From: Couchioplanes caeruleus
Lineage (GTDB): Bacteria > Actinomycetota > Actinomycetes > Mycobacteriales > Micromonosporaceae
NCBI RefSeq assembly: GCF_023499255.1
Contig: NZ_CP092183.1
Coordinates: 4,336,501-4,400,500, forward strand
DNA length: 64,000 nt
Direction of reading: 5' to 3'
Shown piece by piece: positions 17,136 through 27,683 of the stretch. Both the position numbers and the translations under genes were made by a program. The notes below the pieces were generated by a model that saw nothing but the letters and a program-made list of their open reading frames with translations, was not told where the DNA came from and ran no database searches. The number at the start of each line of letters is the position of its first letter. Position 1 is the first letter of the stretch.

Positions 17136-18985
17136 GGCTCACCGTCGCGCAGGCCGTCGTACGGTTCCTGGCGAACCAGTGGACCGAGCGCGACGGCGCC
17201 GAGCAGCGGGCGATCGCGGGGACGTTCGGCATCTTCGGGCACGGCAACGTCGCCGGTCTCGGGCAGGCCCTGCTGCAGGCCCAGCGCACCGGCGAGGCGG
17301 ACATGCCGTACCACCTGGCCCGCAACGAGCAGGCGATGGTGCACGCGGCGGCCGGCTACGCCAAGATGAAGAACCGGCTGTCCGCGATGGCGTGCACCGC
17401 CTCGATCGGGCCCGGCTCGACGAACATGCTCACCGGCGCCGCGCTGGCCACGGTGAACAGGCTGCCCGTGCTGCTGCTGCCCAGCGACGTCTTCGCCACC
17501 CGGGTTGCGCCGCCGGTACTGCAGGAGCTCGAGGACCCGCGCTCCTACGACGTCAGCGTCAACGACGCCTTCCGCCCCCTGTCGCGCTTCTTCGACCGCG
17601 TCTGGCGTCCCGAGCAGCTGCCGTCGGCGCTGCTCGCGGCGATGCGGGTGCTCTTCGACCCGGCCGAGACCGGCGCGGTCACGCTGTGCCTGCCGCAGGA
17701 CGTGCAGGCGGAGGCCCACGATTTCCCGGACGAGCTGTTCGCACGGCGCGTCTGGCACGTCGCCCGTCCGGTGCCGGAGCCCGCCGCTCTGGCCCGGGCG
17801 GCCGAGGTGATCCGGTCCGCGCGGCGCCCGCTGATCGTCGCGGGCGGCGGCGCGGTCTACTCGGAGGCCTCGGCCGAGCTGGACGCGTTCGCCCGCGCCA
17901 CCGGCATCCCGGTGGCCGACACGCACGCCGGCAAGGGCGCGGTCAGCTGGGACCACCCGAACTCGGTGGGCGGCGTCGGCTCCACCGGCACCCCGGTCGC
18001 CAACCGCCTCGCGCGCGAGGCCGACGTGATCATCGGCGTCGGCACCCGCTACAGCGACTTCACCACCGCGTCGCACACCGCCTTCGCCCACCCGGACGTG
18101 CGGTTCGTCAACCTCAACGTGGCCGCGTTCGACGCCCACAAGAAGGCCGCGACCGCCCTGGTGGCCGATGCCCGCGCCGGGCTCGCCGCGCTGACCGGCG
18201 CGCTCGACGGCGTGCGCTTCGACGTGGACTACGCCGGGGACGTGGCGGCCTGGCAGCGGCGCGTCGACGAGGCGTACCACCTGGGGCACGGGCCGCTGCC
18301 CGCGCAGAGCGAGGTCATCGGCGCGGTCAACGACGCCTGCGGCGAGCGTGACGTGGTGGTGCAGGCGGCCGGCAGCATGCCCGGCGACCTGCAACTGCTG
18401 TGGCGCGCCCGGGACCCGAAGCAGTACCACGTGGAGTACGGCTACTCCTGCATGGGCTTCGAGATCGCCGGCGCGCTCGGCATCAAGATGGCCGACCCCA
18501 CCCGTGAGGTGTACGCGCTCGTCGGCGACGGCTCGTACCTGATGATGGCGCAGGAGATCGTCACCGCCGTGGCCGACGGCCTCAAGCTGGTCATCGTCCT
18601 GGTGCAGAACCACGGCTTCGCGTCGATCGGTGCGCTGTCGGAGTCGCTCGGCTCGCAGCGGTTCGGCACCAGCTACCGCTACCGCGGCGGGGACGACGAC
18701 TACGACGGCGGCTACCTGCCCGTCGACCTGGCCGCCAACGCCGAGAGCCTCGGGGCGGCCGTCATCCGCTGCCGCACGATCGCCGACCTCACCGAGGGCC
18801 TCAAGAAGGCCCGTGACGCCGACCGGCTCACCGTCGTGCACATCGAGACCGACCCGCTCTCGCCCGTCCCGTCCTCGGAGTCCTGGTGGGACGTGCCGGT
18901 CTCCGGGGTGTCGGAGCTGGAGAGCACCCGGGCGGCACGGACCGCCTACGAAGCCGCGAAGCGCGCCCAGCGTGACCACCTGTAG
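17132..18985 (+). CDS. iolD: 3D-(3,5/4)-trihydroxycyclohexane-1,2-dione hydrolase
   Basis: The 617-residue enzyme is a thiamine-diphosphate protein that opens the cyclitol ring to 5-deoxy-glucuronate. It has the acetolactate-synthase-like layout: N-terminal domain with ARNEQAMVHAAAGYAKMKN (catalytic Glu region), a middle domain (RSARRPLIVAGGGAVYSEAS) and the C-terminal ThDP site LVGDGSYLMMAQEIVTAVAD followed by QNHGFASIG. The GTG at 17132 follows GAGAGGAG and overlaps the iolB stop by 4 bases. Confidence 0.94.
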   Translation: MRLTVAQAVVRFLANQWTERDGAEQRAIAGTFGIFGHGNVAGLGQALLQAQRTGEADMPYHLARNEQAMVHAAAGYAKMKNRLSAMACTASIGPGSTNMLTGAALATVNRLPVLLLPSDVFATRVAPPVLQELEDPRSYDVSVNDAFRPLSRFFDRVWRPEQLPSALLAAMRVLFDPAETGAVTLCLPQDVQAEAHDFPDELFARRVWHVARPVPEPAALARAAEVIRSARRPLIVAGGGAVYSEASAELDAFARATGIPVADTHAGKGAVSWDHPNSVGGVGSTGTPVANRLAREADVIIGVGTRYSDFTTASHTAFAHPDVRFVNLNVAAFDAHKKAATALVADARAGLAALTGALDGVRFDVDYAGDVAAWQRRVDEAYHLGHGPLPAQSEVIGAVNDACGERDVVVQAAGSMPGDLQLLWRARDPKQYHVEYGYSCMGFEIAGALGIKMADPTREVYALVGDGSYLMMAQEIVTAVADGLKLVIVLVQNHGFASIGALSESLGSQRFGTSYRYRGGDDDYDGGYLPVDLAANAESLGAAVIRCRTIADLTEGLKKARDADRLTVVHIETDPLSPVPSSESWWDVPVSGVSELESTRAARTAYEAAKRAQRDHL

Positions 18986-18996
18986 AGAGGCCTGAC

Positions 18997-20493
18997 GTGA
19001 CAACCATCGAACACTGGATCGGCGGCACCACCACCGGCGGGACCGGTTCCCGCCGCGCGCCGGTCTACAACCCCGCGACCGGCCGTCAGCAGCACGAGGT
19101 GGTGCTCGCGGAGACCGCCGACGTGGACGCCGCCGTCGCCGCCGCGAAGACCGCCTTCGCGCAGTGGAGCCAGGCGTCGCTCAGCAAGCGTACGAAGGTC
19201 ATGTTCGCCTTCCGTGAGCTGGTGAACGCGCACGTCAAGGAACTCGCCGAGATCGTCTCCGACGAGCACGGCAAGGTGCTCTCGGACGCGGCCGGCGAGG
19301 TGCAGCGCGGCCTCGAGGTCGTCGAGTTCGCCTGCGGCATCCCGCAGCTGCTCAAGGGCGAGTATTCCGACCAGGCGTCGACCGGCGTGGACGTGTTCAG
19401 CTTCCGTGAGCCGCTGGGCGTGGTCGCCGGCATCACCCCGTTCAACTTCCCGGTGATGGTGCCGATGTGGATGCACCCGGTCGCCATCGCCTGCGGCAAC
19501 GCGTTCGTCCTCAAGCCCAGCGAGCGCGACCCGTCCGCGTCGAACTTCGTGGCCGACCTGTGGCGCCGGGCCGGGCTGCCCGACGGCGTCTTCAACGTGG
19601 TGCACGGCGACAAGGTCGCGGTGGACGCGATCCTCGACCACCCCGACATCGCCGCCGTGTCCTTCGTCGGCTCGACGCCGATCGCGAAGTACATCCACGG
19701 CAGGGCCACGGCCACCGGCAAGCGGGTGCAGGCGCTGGGCGGCGCCAAGAACCACGCGATCATCCTGCCCGACGCCGACCTCGAGTTCGCCGCGAACCAC
19801 CTGAGCGCCGCGGCGTTCGGCTCGGCGGGGGAGCGGTGCATGGCGATCTCCGCGGCGGTGGCGGTCGGCGGCGCCGGCGACCCGCTCATGGACATCCTCG
19901 CCCGCAAGGCCGCCGACGTCGTCGTCGGCCCGGGGCGCGATCCGCGGAGCGAGATGGGGCCGGTGGTCACGGCCGCGGCCAAGGAACGCATCGAGGGCCT
20001 GATCGGTACGGGCGAGCAGCAGGGCGCCAAGGTGCTCGTCGACGGCCGTGGCCTCAAGGTGCCCGGGCACGAGGAGGGCTTCTTCGTCGGCCCGACCGTC
20101 CTCGACCAGGTCGGCACGGGCATGGACGTGTACACCGAGGAGATCTTCGGCCCGGTGCTGTCCGTGGTGCGCTCCGACAGCGTCGACGCGGCCATCGAGC
20201 TGATCAACGCCAACCCGTACGGCAACGGCACCGCGATCTTCACCAGTAGCGGCGAGGCGGCCCGGCGGTTCCAGCGCGGGGTGAACGTCGGGATGATCGG
20301 CATCAACGTGCCCATCCCGGTGCCGATGGCGTACTACTCCTTCGGCGGCTGGAAGGACTCGCTCTTCGGCGACAAGCACGTCCACGGCCCCGAGGGCGTC
20401 TCGTTCTACACCCGCGGCAAGGTCGTCACCTCGCGGTGGCCGCACGTCGAAGCCGCCCACGGCGCCTCTCTGCACTTCCCGACCGCGAGCTGA
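18997..20493 (+). CDS. mmsA: CoA-acylating malonate/methylmalonate-semialdehyde dehydrogenase
   Basis: The 498-residue dehydrogenase converts malonate semialdehyde to acetyl-CoA and CO2 (IolA role) or methylmalonate semialdehyde to propionyl-CoA. The MmsA pattern is clear: GVVAGITPFNFPVMVPMWMH, VQALGGAKNHAIILPDADLE and the catalytic GSAGERCMAIS with Cys281. The end holds GINVPIPVPMAYYSFGGWK, typical of the CoA-dependent subfamily. It sits 11 bases after iolD in the operon, which favours the inositol role. Confidence 0.94.
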   Translation: MTTIEHWIGGTTTGGTGSRRAPVYNPATGRQQHEVVLAETADVDAAVAAAKTAFAQWSQASLSKRTKVMFAFRELVNAHVKELAEIVSDEHGKVLSDAAGEVQRGLEVVEFACGIPQLLKGEYSDQASTGVDVFSFREPLGVVAGITPFNFPVMVPMWMHPVAIACGNAFVLKPSERDPSASNFVADLWRRAGLPDGVFNVVHGDKVAVDAILDHPDIAAVSFVGSTPIAKYIHGRATATGKRVQALGGAKNHAIILPDADLEFAANHLSAAAFGSAGERCMAISAAVAVGGAGDPLMDILARKAADVVVGPGRDPRSEMGPVVTAAAKERIEGLIGTGEQQGAKVLVDGRGLKVPGHEEGFFVGPTVLDQVGTGMDVYTEEIFGPVLSVVRSDSVDAAIELINANPYGNGTAIFTSSGEAARRFQRGVNVGMIGINVPIPVPMAYYSFGGWKDSLFGDKHVHGPEGVSFYTRGKVVTSRWPHVEAAHGASLHFPTAS

Positions 20494-20502
20494 GGAGCAC
20501 GC

Positions 20503-21426
20503 ATGACCACCCCCGTCCGCCACCTGCAGCTGGGCAGCTGTCCCGACTCGTGGGGCGTCTGGTTCGCCGACGACCCGAAACAGACGCCGTGGGACCGGTT
20601 CCTCGACGAGCTGGCCGGGGCCGGGTACCGGTGGCTCGAGCTGGGCCCGTACGGATATCTGCCGACCGACCCCGCGCAGCTGCGTGACGAGCTCGCCAAG
20701 CGCGGCCTGACGTGTGCCGGCGGCACCGTCGCCGGCGTCGGCGGCCCGCACCGCGACTTCGACACCGTGGTCGCCGAGACCCGCAAGGTCGCCGAGCTCA
20801 CCCAGGCGCTGGGCGCGGAGAACCTCATCTTCGTGCCGGTGCCCGGATACCGCGACGACGAGACCGGCGCCTACCGCGAGCCGGCCCAGCTCGACGCCGA
20901 CGGCTGGCGGGCGCTGGTGGACAACAGCAACACGCTCGGCCGCATCCTCGCCGAGGAGTACGGCCTCAGGATGCGCTTCCACCCGCACGCCGACTACCAG
21001 GTGGAGACGCAGGAGCAGACCGAGCGCTTCCTGACCGACACCGACCCGCGCTATGTCTCGCTGTGCCTCGACACCGGGCACCTCGCGTACCGCGGCGCGG
21101 ACGTCCCGGCGATCATCCGCACCTTCCCCGACCGCATCGGGTACGTCCACATCAAGCAGATGGACCCGGTCATCGCGGCGAAGGCGGTGGCCGAGGACCT
21201 GCCGTTCGGGCGGGCCGTGGCCCAGGGCGCCAGCGTGGAGCCGCCCGCCGGCCTGCCGGACGTCCCCTCGGTCATCGACGCGCTGAGCGAGCTCGACGCC
21301 GAGCTGTTCGTGGTGGTCGAGCAGGACATGTACCCGGTCGGCTTCGACGAGCCGCTGCCCATCGCGACGCGTACCCGGGCCTATCTGGATTCCGTTCTCA
21401 GCAACCCTGGAGGAGAAACCTCATGA
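20503..21426 (+). CDS. iolE: Myo-inosose-2 dehydratase (IolE-like TIM barrel)
   Basis: The 307-residue protein opens with LQLGSCPDSWGVWFADDPKQ, the N-terminal hallmark of IolE, and has the metal-site stretches MRFHPHADYQVETQEQ, SLCLDTGHLAYRGAD, GYVHIKQMDP and ELFVVVEQDMYP. It removes water from scyllo-inosose to give the dione used by IolD. Ribosome site GAGGAG precedes the ATG. The stop overlaps the ABC binding-protein start (ATGA), so uptake and catabolism are coupled. Confidence 0.91.
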   Translation: MTTPVRHLQLGSCPDSWGVWFADDPKQTPWDRFLDELAGAGYRWLELGPYGYLPTDPAQLRDELAKRGLTCAGGTVAGVGGPHRDFDTVVAETRKVAELTQALGAENLIFVPVPGYRDDETGAYREPAQLDADGWRALVDNSNTLGRILAEEYGLRMRFHPHADYQVETQEQTERFLTDTDPRYVSLCLDTGHLAYRGADVPAIIRTFPDRIGYVHIKQMDPVIAAKAVAEDLPFGRAVAQGASVEPPAGLPDVPSVIDALSELDAELFVVVEQDMYPVGFDEPLPIATRTRAYLDSVLSNPGGETS

Positions 21427-22418
21427 CGACGAGTCGATCGCGGGGCGCACGTCTGGTCGCGCTGGCGGCGGTGGTGGCCCTGGGGGTCACCGCCTGCAGC
21501 GGTGGCGGCAAGGAGAAGACCGACGACACGAGCAGCGGCGGCGGCAACGCGGCCGGCAGCTCCGGGTACACGATCGCCTTCATCACCCACGAGACCCCCG
21601 GCGACACGTTCTGGGACAAGATCAAGGCCGGTGCCCAGCAGGCGGCCAGGGACGAGGGCGTCACGCTGAAGTACTCGAACGACCCCGACGCCTCGAAGCA
21701 AGCCGTGCTGATCCAGAACGCGGTCGACTCGAAGGTCAGCGGCATCGCCACCACCCTGGTCACCCCGAAGGCGCTCGCCGGCGCGGTCAAGTCCGCGACC
21801 GACGCGAAGATCCCGGTGGTGGGCCTCAACTCCGGCATCGACCAGTACAAGCAGCTCGGCGCGCTGATGTACTTCGGCTCCGACGAGAACCTCGCCGGGC
21901 AGACCGCCGGTCAGCGCATCGGCCAGGCCGGCGGCAAGCACCCGCTCTGCGTGATCCAGGCGGCCGGCTCGGTGGCCCTCGAGGCCCGCTGCGCCGGCGT
22001 CAAGAGCGCCGTGCCCGGCACGGAGAACCTCCAGGTGAACGGCGCCGACGACGCCTCCGTGGTGTCCACGCTGCAGGCGAAGCTGTCGCAGGACAAGTCC
22101 ATCGACTACGTCGTGACGCTCGGCGCCCCGATCGCCGTCGACGCGCTCAAGGCGATGGACGCGGCCGCCAGCAAGGCGAAGCTGATCACCTTCGACCTCA
22201 ACGCCGAGGCGGCCCAGGACATCCAGGACGGCAAGATCGAGTTCTCCATCGACCAGCAGCCGTACGTCCAGGGCTACATGGCCGTGACCTCGCTCTACCT
22301 GTACCTGAAGAACGGCAACGACATCGGCGGCGGCAAGGCCGTGCTCACCGGCCCGTCGTTCGTGGACAAGAGCAACATCGACAAGATCCTGCCCTTCACC
22401 AAGAACAACACCCGCTGA
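21423..22418 (+). CDS. Sugar/cyclitol ABC transporter substrate-binding lipoprotein
   Basis: The 331-residue protein has a lipoprotein signal with lipobox LGVTACSGG and the modified Cys25, then a Ser/Gly-rich linker. The periplasmic-binding fold of the ribose type (Peripla_BP_4) follows: YTIAFITHETPGDTFWDKIK, KQAVLIQNAVDSKVSGIATT and LITFDLNAEAAQDIQDGKIE. Its place between iolE and the permease makes inositol or another cyclitol the likely ligand (inference). A strong hairpin directly follows the gene. Confidence 0.91.
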   Translation: MTTSRSRGARLVALAAVVALGVTACSGGGKEKTDDTSSGGGNAAGSSGYTIAFITHETPGDTFWDKIKAGAQQAARDEGVTLKYSNDPDASKQAVLIQNAVDSKVSGIATTLVTPKALAGAVKSATDAKIPVVGLNSGIDQYKQLGALMYFGSDENLAGQTAGQRIGQAGGKHPLCVIQAAGSVALEARCAGVKSAVPGTENLQVNGADDASVVSTLQAKLSQDKSIDYVVTLGAPIAVDALKAMDAAASKAKLITFDLNAEAAQDIQDGKIEFSIDQQPYVQGYMAVTSLYLYLKNGNDIGGGKAVLTGPSFVDKSNIDKILPFTKNNTR

Positions 22419-22425
22419 CCGCGCC

Positions 22426-22458
22426 CGGGAGGCCGGCGACACATCCGGCGGCCTCCCG
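22426..22458 (+). terminator. Intercistronic hairpin after the binding-protein gene
   Basis: CGGGAGGCCG at 22426-22435 and CGGCCTCCCG at 22449-22458 are perfect 10-base arms around a 13-base loop. There is no T run after it, so it is less likely to be a full terminator than a processing or stability hairpin that keeps more binding protein than permease, as is common in ABC import operons. The structure is seen; the effect is inferred. Confidence 0.6.
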
Positions 22459-22483
22459 ATCCTCTCCTGATCGGAGTCCAGTC

Positions 22484-23551
22484 ATGAGCCACAGTGTGCA
22501 GGCGGCGCCGCCGAGACCGGCGCCGTCGGATTCGTCCAACCGGGTCACCCTCGGGCTGTCCAACCGGCTGCTGGCGCGCCCCGAGGTGGGCGCGCTGGTC
22601 GCGGCGATCCTCATCTTCATCTTCTTCATGGCGGCGGCGCCGGCGTTCCGCTCCGCCGAGTCGTTCTTCACCGTGCTCTACCAGTCGTCCACCATCGGCA
22701 TCGTCGCCGTCGGCGTCGGCATGCTCATGATCGGCGGCGAGTTCGACCTGTCCGCGGGCGTCATCACCACCACCGCCGGACTGGTCAACTCGATGTTCTG
22801 CTGGTACTTCGGGGTCAACCTCTGGGTGGGGGCGCTGCTGTCGCTGGTGTTCTGCCTGTTCGTCGGCTTCGTCAACGGCTACCTCGTGATGAAGACCGGG
22901 ATCCCGAGCTTCCTGATCACCCTCGGGACGTTCTTCGTGCTGCAGGGCGCGAACCTCGGCGTCACCAAGCTGGTCACCGGCTCGGTGTCCAGCACCGACA
23001 TCAGCCGGATCGACGGATTCGGGTCGCTGAACAAGATCTTCGCGTCCAGCTTCAAGATCGGCTCCGTCACCGTGTGGATCACGGTGCTCTGGTGGGTCCT
23101 CTTCGTCGCGCTGGCCGCCTGGATCCTGCAGCGGACCCGCATCGGCAACTGGTTCTTCGCCGTCGGCGGGGCCCCGGACAGCGCCCGCGCGGTCGGCGTA
23201 CCGGTGGTCCGCACGAAGATCGGCCTGTTCATGACCGTCTCGTTCCTCGGCTGGTTCATCGGCATGCACACCCTGTACCGCTTCAACACGCTGCAGGCCG
23301 GCAACGGCGTCGGCAACGAGTTCCTCTACATCATCGCCGCGGTCGTCGGCGGCACGCTGCTCACCGGCGGCTTCGGCAACGCGATCGGCGTCGCGATCGG
23401 CGCGTTCATCTTCGGCATGACCAGCCTGGGCATCGTGTACGCCGGCTGGGACCCCAACTGGTTCAAGGCGTTCCTCGGCGTCATGCTGCTGCTCGCCGTC
23501 CTGGTGAACCTCTACATCAAGCGGATGTCGACCGCCCGGAAGGTGGGCTGA
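22484..23551 (+). CDS. Sugar/cyclitol ABC transporter permease
   Basis: The 355-residue membrane protein belongs to the ribose/BPD_transp_2 family, with about ten hydrophobic segments, the motif MLMIGGEFDLSAGVITTTAG typical of RbsC-type permeases, and GTLLTGGFGNAIGVAIGAFI with the EAA-like cytoplasmic contact region. It would form the channel as a homodimer, since only one permease is encoded. It lies between the binding protein and the ATPase. Confidence 0.91.
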   Translation: MSHSVQAAPPRPAPSDSSNRVTLGLSNRLLARPEVGALVAAILIFIFFMAAAPAFRSAESFFTVLYQSSTIGIVAVGVGMLMIGGEFDLSAGVITTTAGLVNSMFCWYFGVNLWVGALLSLVFCLFVGFVNGYLVMKTGIPSFLITLGTFFVLQGANLGVTKLVTGSVSSTDISRIDGFGSLNKIFASSFKIGSVTVWITVLWWVLFVALAAWILQRTRIGNWFFAVGGAPDSARAVGVPVVRTKIGLFMTVSFLGWFIGMHTLYRFNTLQAGNGVGNEFLYIIAAVVGGTLLTGGFGNAIGVAIGAFIFGMTSLGIVYAGWDPNWFKAFLGVMLLLAVLVNLYIKRMSTARKVG

Positions 23552-23554
23552 GCC

Positions 23555-24370
<816 letters not shown>

Positions 24371-24400
24371 CGTGCCCGGCCGGACGGAAGGACCGCAGGC

Positions 24401-25417
24401 ATGCTGAAGGTCGGAGTGATCGGCACCGGGATGATCGGCCGGGACCACATCCGGCGGATGACCACGGTGCTGGCCGGTGTCGAGGTCACCGCGGTCACCG
24501 ACGTGGACGCCGAGGCCGCCAAGCGGGTCGCCGAGGGCCTGCCCGGCGCGGTCGTGCACGGCACCGGCGAGGAGCTCATCGCCGACCCGGGCGTCGACGC
24601 GGTCGTGGTCTGCTCCTGGGGACCCACCCACGAGCAGTACGTGCTCGCCTCAATCGCCGCGGGCAAGCCGGTCTTCTGCGAGAAGCCCCTGGCCACCACG
24701 GAAGAGGCCTGCCGGCGCATCGTCGAGGCCGAGGTCACGCACGGCAGCCGGCTGGTCCAGGTCGGCTACATGCGACGGTACGACGAGGCGTACCGCGCGC
24801 TGAAGGCCGTGGTGGACAGCGGCACGATCGGCACCCCGCTGATGATGCACTGCGCCCACCGCAACGCCTCGGTGCCCTCGCACTACGAGAAGGAGATGGC
24901 GATCACCGACACCGCGGTGCACGAGATCGACATGGTGCGCTGGATGTTCGGCGAGGAGATCGCGGCGACCCGGGTGCTCGTACCGCGGCGCAGCCGTAAC
25001 GGGGGAGAGCTGCAGGACCCGCTCATCCTCGTCCTGGAGATGGCGAGCGGCGCGATCGTCGACGTGGAGATCTCGGTCAACATCCGCTACGGGTACGACA
25101 TCCGCGGCGAGGTCGTCGGCGAGGACGGCACGGCGGCGCTGGGCGAGCTGAGCCCGGTCACCTTGCGCGCCGCCCAGCAGCTCGTCAGCCCGGTCCCGGC
25201 GGACTGGCGCGAGCGGTTCCTCCGCGCGTACGACGTGGAGCTGCAGGAATGGGTCGACTCGATCGCCGGCGGCGGCCACCCGGTCGGGCCCAGCGCCTGG
25301 GACGGGTACGCGGCCGCGGTGGTCTCCGACGCGGGCGTGGTGGCGCTGCGCGGCGGCGAGCGCGTCGACGTCGTCCTCATGCCGCGCCCCGAGCTGTACG
25401 CGGGGGTGGCGGCGTGA
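24401..25417 (+). CDS. iolG: Inositol 2-dehydrogenase (Gfo/Idh/MocA family)
   Basis: The 338-residue enzyme oxidises myo-inositol to scyllo-inosose with NAD+. It has the Rossmann motif VGVIGTGMIGRDHIRRM, the family EKPL(ATT) with the catalytic Lys, and ITDTAVHEIDMVRWMFGEE supplying the Asp and His expected in the active site. Position in the iol operon supports IolG rather than another cyclitol dehydrogenase. Its stop overlaps the next start (GTGA). Confidence 0.9.
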   Translation: MLKVGVIGTGMIGRDHIRRMTTVLAGVEVTAVTDVDAEAAKRVAEGLPGAVVHGTGEELIADPGVDAVVVCSWGPTHEQYVLASIAAGKPVFCEKPLATTEEACRRIVEAEVTHGSRLVQVGYMRRYDEAYRALKAVVDSGTIGTPLMMHCAHRNASVPSHYEKEMAITDTAVHEIDMVRWMFGEEIAATRVLVPRRSRNGGELQDPLILVLEMASGAIVDVEISVNIRYGYDIRGEVVGEDGTAALGELSPVTLRAAQQLVSPVPADWRERFLRAYDVELQEWVDSIAGGGHPVGPSAWDGYAAAVVSDAGVVALRGGERVDVVLMPRPELYAGVAA

Positions 25418-26274
25418 AGATCGCGCTCGATCCGTACATGCTGCGCAAGGTCCCGCTGCTCGAGCTGCCCGGCCTGGTCGCCGACCTCGGCTACCGGTAC
25501 ATCGAGCTCTCGCCGCGCGACGACTTCCTGCCGTTCTTCCTGCACCCGCGCGTGGACGACGGCACCGTCGCCGCGTTCAAGCGCGAGCTGGCCGCGGCCG
25601 GCGTCGAGGTGGCGTCGGTGCTGCCGCTCTACAAGTGGTCCGGCCCGGACGAGGAAGAACGGCAGGCCGCGGTCCGCTACTGGAAACGGGCCATCCAGAT
25701 CACCGTGGACCTCGGCGTCGACGTCATGAACTCCGAGTTCAACGGCCGGCCCGAGGCGGCGGCCGCCAGCGAGGCCCAGTTCTGGCGCTCGATGGAGGAG
25801 CTGCTGCCCATCTTCGAGCGCGAGGGCGTACGCCTGGTCCTCGAACCGCACCCGGACGACTTCGTCGAGGAGGGGACCGCGGGCGTCGACCTGGTCCGCG
25901 GCATCAACTCCGACCGGGTGTCGTTCCTGTACTGCGCGCCGCACACGTTCCACCAGGGCGGCGACCTGGCCGGCATCATGCGCCACGCCGGCCCGCTGCT
26001 CACCCAGGTGCACATCGCCGACTCGTTCGACCACCGCGGCTCGTCGGGCCTGCGCTACATCGTCAACCCGCCCGGCTCGGCCGCCCGCATCCACCAGCAC
26101 CTCGACATCGGACAGGGCGAGGTCGACTGGGACCTGTTCTTCCGGACGCTCGCAGAGATCGGTTTCGATGGAATAGCGACCGTCTGCGTTTTCGCGTGGG
26201 AGGAGCGGGCACAGGACAGCGCGCGCTTCAACCTGGCCCGCATCACGGAGTACGCGGACAAGTACTCGCGCTGA
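25414..26274 (+). CDS. IolH/IolI-like sugar phosphate isomerase/epimerase
   Basis: The 286-residue TIM-barrel protein (AP endonuclease 2 fold) begins (M)KIALDPYMLRKVPLLELPGL and has VDVMNSEFNGRPEAAAASEA, LVLEPHPDDFVEEG, LLTQVHIADSFDHRG and the metal-site GQGEVDWDLFFRTL. It is a second inosose-type isomerase in the operon, probably interconverting inososes (IolI) or an IolH equivalent. It is coupled to iolG by a 4-base overlap. Confidence 0.84.
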   Translation: MKIALDPYMLRKVPLLELPGLVADLGYRYIELSPRDDFLPFFLHPRVDDGTVAAFKRELAAAGVEVASVLPLYKWSGPDEEERQAAVRYWKRAIQITVDLGVDVMNSEFNGRPEAAAASEAQFWRSMEELLPIFEREGVRLVLEPHPDDFVEEGTAGVDLVRGINSDRVSFLYCAPHTFHQGGDLAGIMRHAGPLLTQVHIADSFDHRGSSGLRYIVNPPGSAARIHQHLDIGQGEVDWDLFFRTLAEIGFDGIATVCVFAWEERAQDSARFNLARITEYADKYSR

Positions 26275-26291
26275 GCGTTTGGGAGGTCGCC

Positions 26292-27683
26292 ATGCCCCAG
26301 CCCCCCGACGCCGCCGGCGTGGAGCAGTTCGGCTACCGCCAGGAGCTCAGCCGCTCGCTCGGCTTCGCCGACCTGCTCATCTACGGGCTCATCTTCATGG
26401 TGCCCATCGCGCCGTTCGGCATCTTCGGCAGCGTCTACACCGGGTCCGGGGGCATGGTGGCCCTCGCGTACGTGATCGGCATGGTCGCGATGATGGCCAC
26501 CGCGCTCTCGTACGCCCAGATGGTCCGCGCCTTCCCGATGGCCGGCTCGGTCTACAGCTACGCCGGGCGGGGCATCGCCCCGCCGGTGGGGTTCCTCGCC
26601 GGCTGGGTCATCCTGCTCGACTACGTGCTCGTGCCCGGCCTGCTCTACCTGGTCGCCAGCGTCGCGATGCACTCGCTGGTCCCGGCGATCCCGGTGGCCG
26701 TGTGGCTGGCCGCGTTCGTGCTGCTCAACACCGTGGTGAACTATCTCGGCATCCAGATGACCGCGCGGGTCAACCGGGTCATGCTGGTCGCCGAGCTGAT
26801 CGTGCTGGCGATCTTCCTGGTGGTCGCCGTCGTGGCGCTCGCCTCCGGCAAGGGCTCCGGCTTCTCGCTCAGCCCGCTCTACAACTCGGACACGTTCTCG
26901 TGGTCGGTCGTGTTCGGCGCGGTGTCCGTCGCGGTGCTGTCGTTCCTCGGCTTCGACGGGATCTCCATGCTGGCCGAGGAGAGCCGCGAGGACGCCCGCC
27001 GGATCGGCCGCGCCATGGTGGCCGCGCTGCTGCTGGCGGGCACCCTGTTCGTCGTGCAGACGTGGGTCGCGGCGCTGCTCGTACCCGATGCCGCCAAGCT
27101 GCTGGCCGACGGCGACCCGGACGGCACCGCCTTCTACGACGCGGCACGGGCCGCCGGCGGCGGCTGGCTCGCCGGCCTCACCGCGCTGGCCACCGCCATC
27201 GCGTGGGGCTTCGCCAACTCACTGGTCGCGCAGGCGGCGACCAGCCGTCTGCTGTACGCGATGGCCCGCGACGGCCAGATGCCACGCTTCCTCGCCCGGA
27301 TCAACGAACGCCACAAGGTGCCGGCCAACGCCACCCTGCTCGTCGCCGCGCTGTCGCTGGCGCTCGGCCTCTACACCGCGAGCCGCGACGACGGCATCTC
27401 CCTGCTGTCCACGCTGGTGAACTTCGGCGCGATGACCGCGTTCCTCGCGCTGCACGTCGCGGTCGTGGTCCACTACGTCGTGCGCCAGGGCAGCCGCGAC
27501 TGGCTGCGGCACCTCGTGGTGCCGGCCGCCGGGTTCCTGATCCTGCTGTACGTGGTGATCAACGCGAACATCGCGGCCCAGATCCTCGGCTTCGTCTGGC
27601 TGGGCATCGGCGTGATCGTGCTGATCATCCTGTACGCGACGGGCCGGCGTCCCGAGCGTCTCCTCGAGAGGATGCACGAATGA
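26292..27683 (+). CDS. APC-superfamily amino acid/amine permease
   Basis: The 463-residue protein has about twelve membrane segments with the APC pattern ELSRSLGFADLLIYGLIFMV, LSFLGFDGISMLAEESREDA and SRLLYAMARDGQMPRFLARI. GGGAGG precedes the ATG. It follows the isomerase by 17 bases on the same strand and is coupled to the acetamidase gene by a 4-base overlap, so it probably imports an amide or amine that the amidase then hydrolyses. Whether this pair belongs to the inositol operon or has its own promoter cannot be told. Confidence 0.88.
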   Translation: MPQPPDAAGVEQFGYRQELSRSLGFADLLIYGLIFMVPIAPFGIFGSVYTGSGGMVALAYVIGMVAMMATALSYAQMVRAFPMAGSVYSYAGRGIAPPVGFLAGWVILLDYVLVPGLLYLVASVAMHSLVPAIPVAVWLAAFVLLNTVVNYLGIQMTARVNRVMLVAELIVLAIFLVVAVVALASGKGSGFSLSPLYNSDTFSWSVVFGAVSVAVLSFLGFDGISMLAEESREDARRIGRAMVAALLLAGTLFVVQTWVAALLVPDAAKLLADGDPDGTAFYDAARAAGGGWLAGLTALATAIAWGFANSLVAQAATSRLLYAMARDGQMPRFLARINERHKVPANATLLVAALSLALGLYTASRDDGISLLSTLVNFGAMTAFLALHVAVVVHYVVRQGSRDWLRHLVVPAAGFLILLYVVINANIAAQILGFVWLGIGVIVLIILYATGRRPERLLERMHE

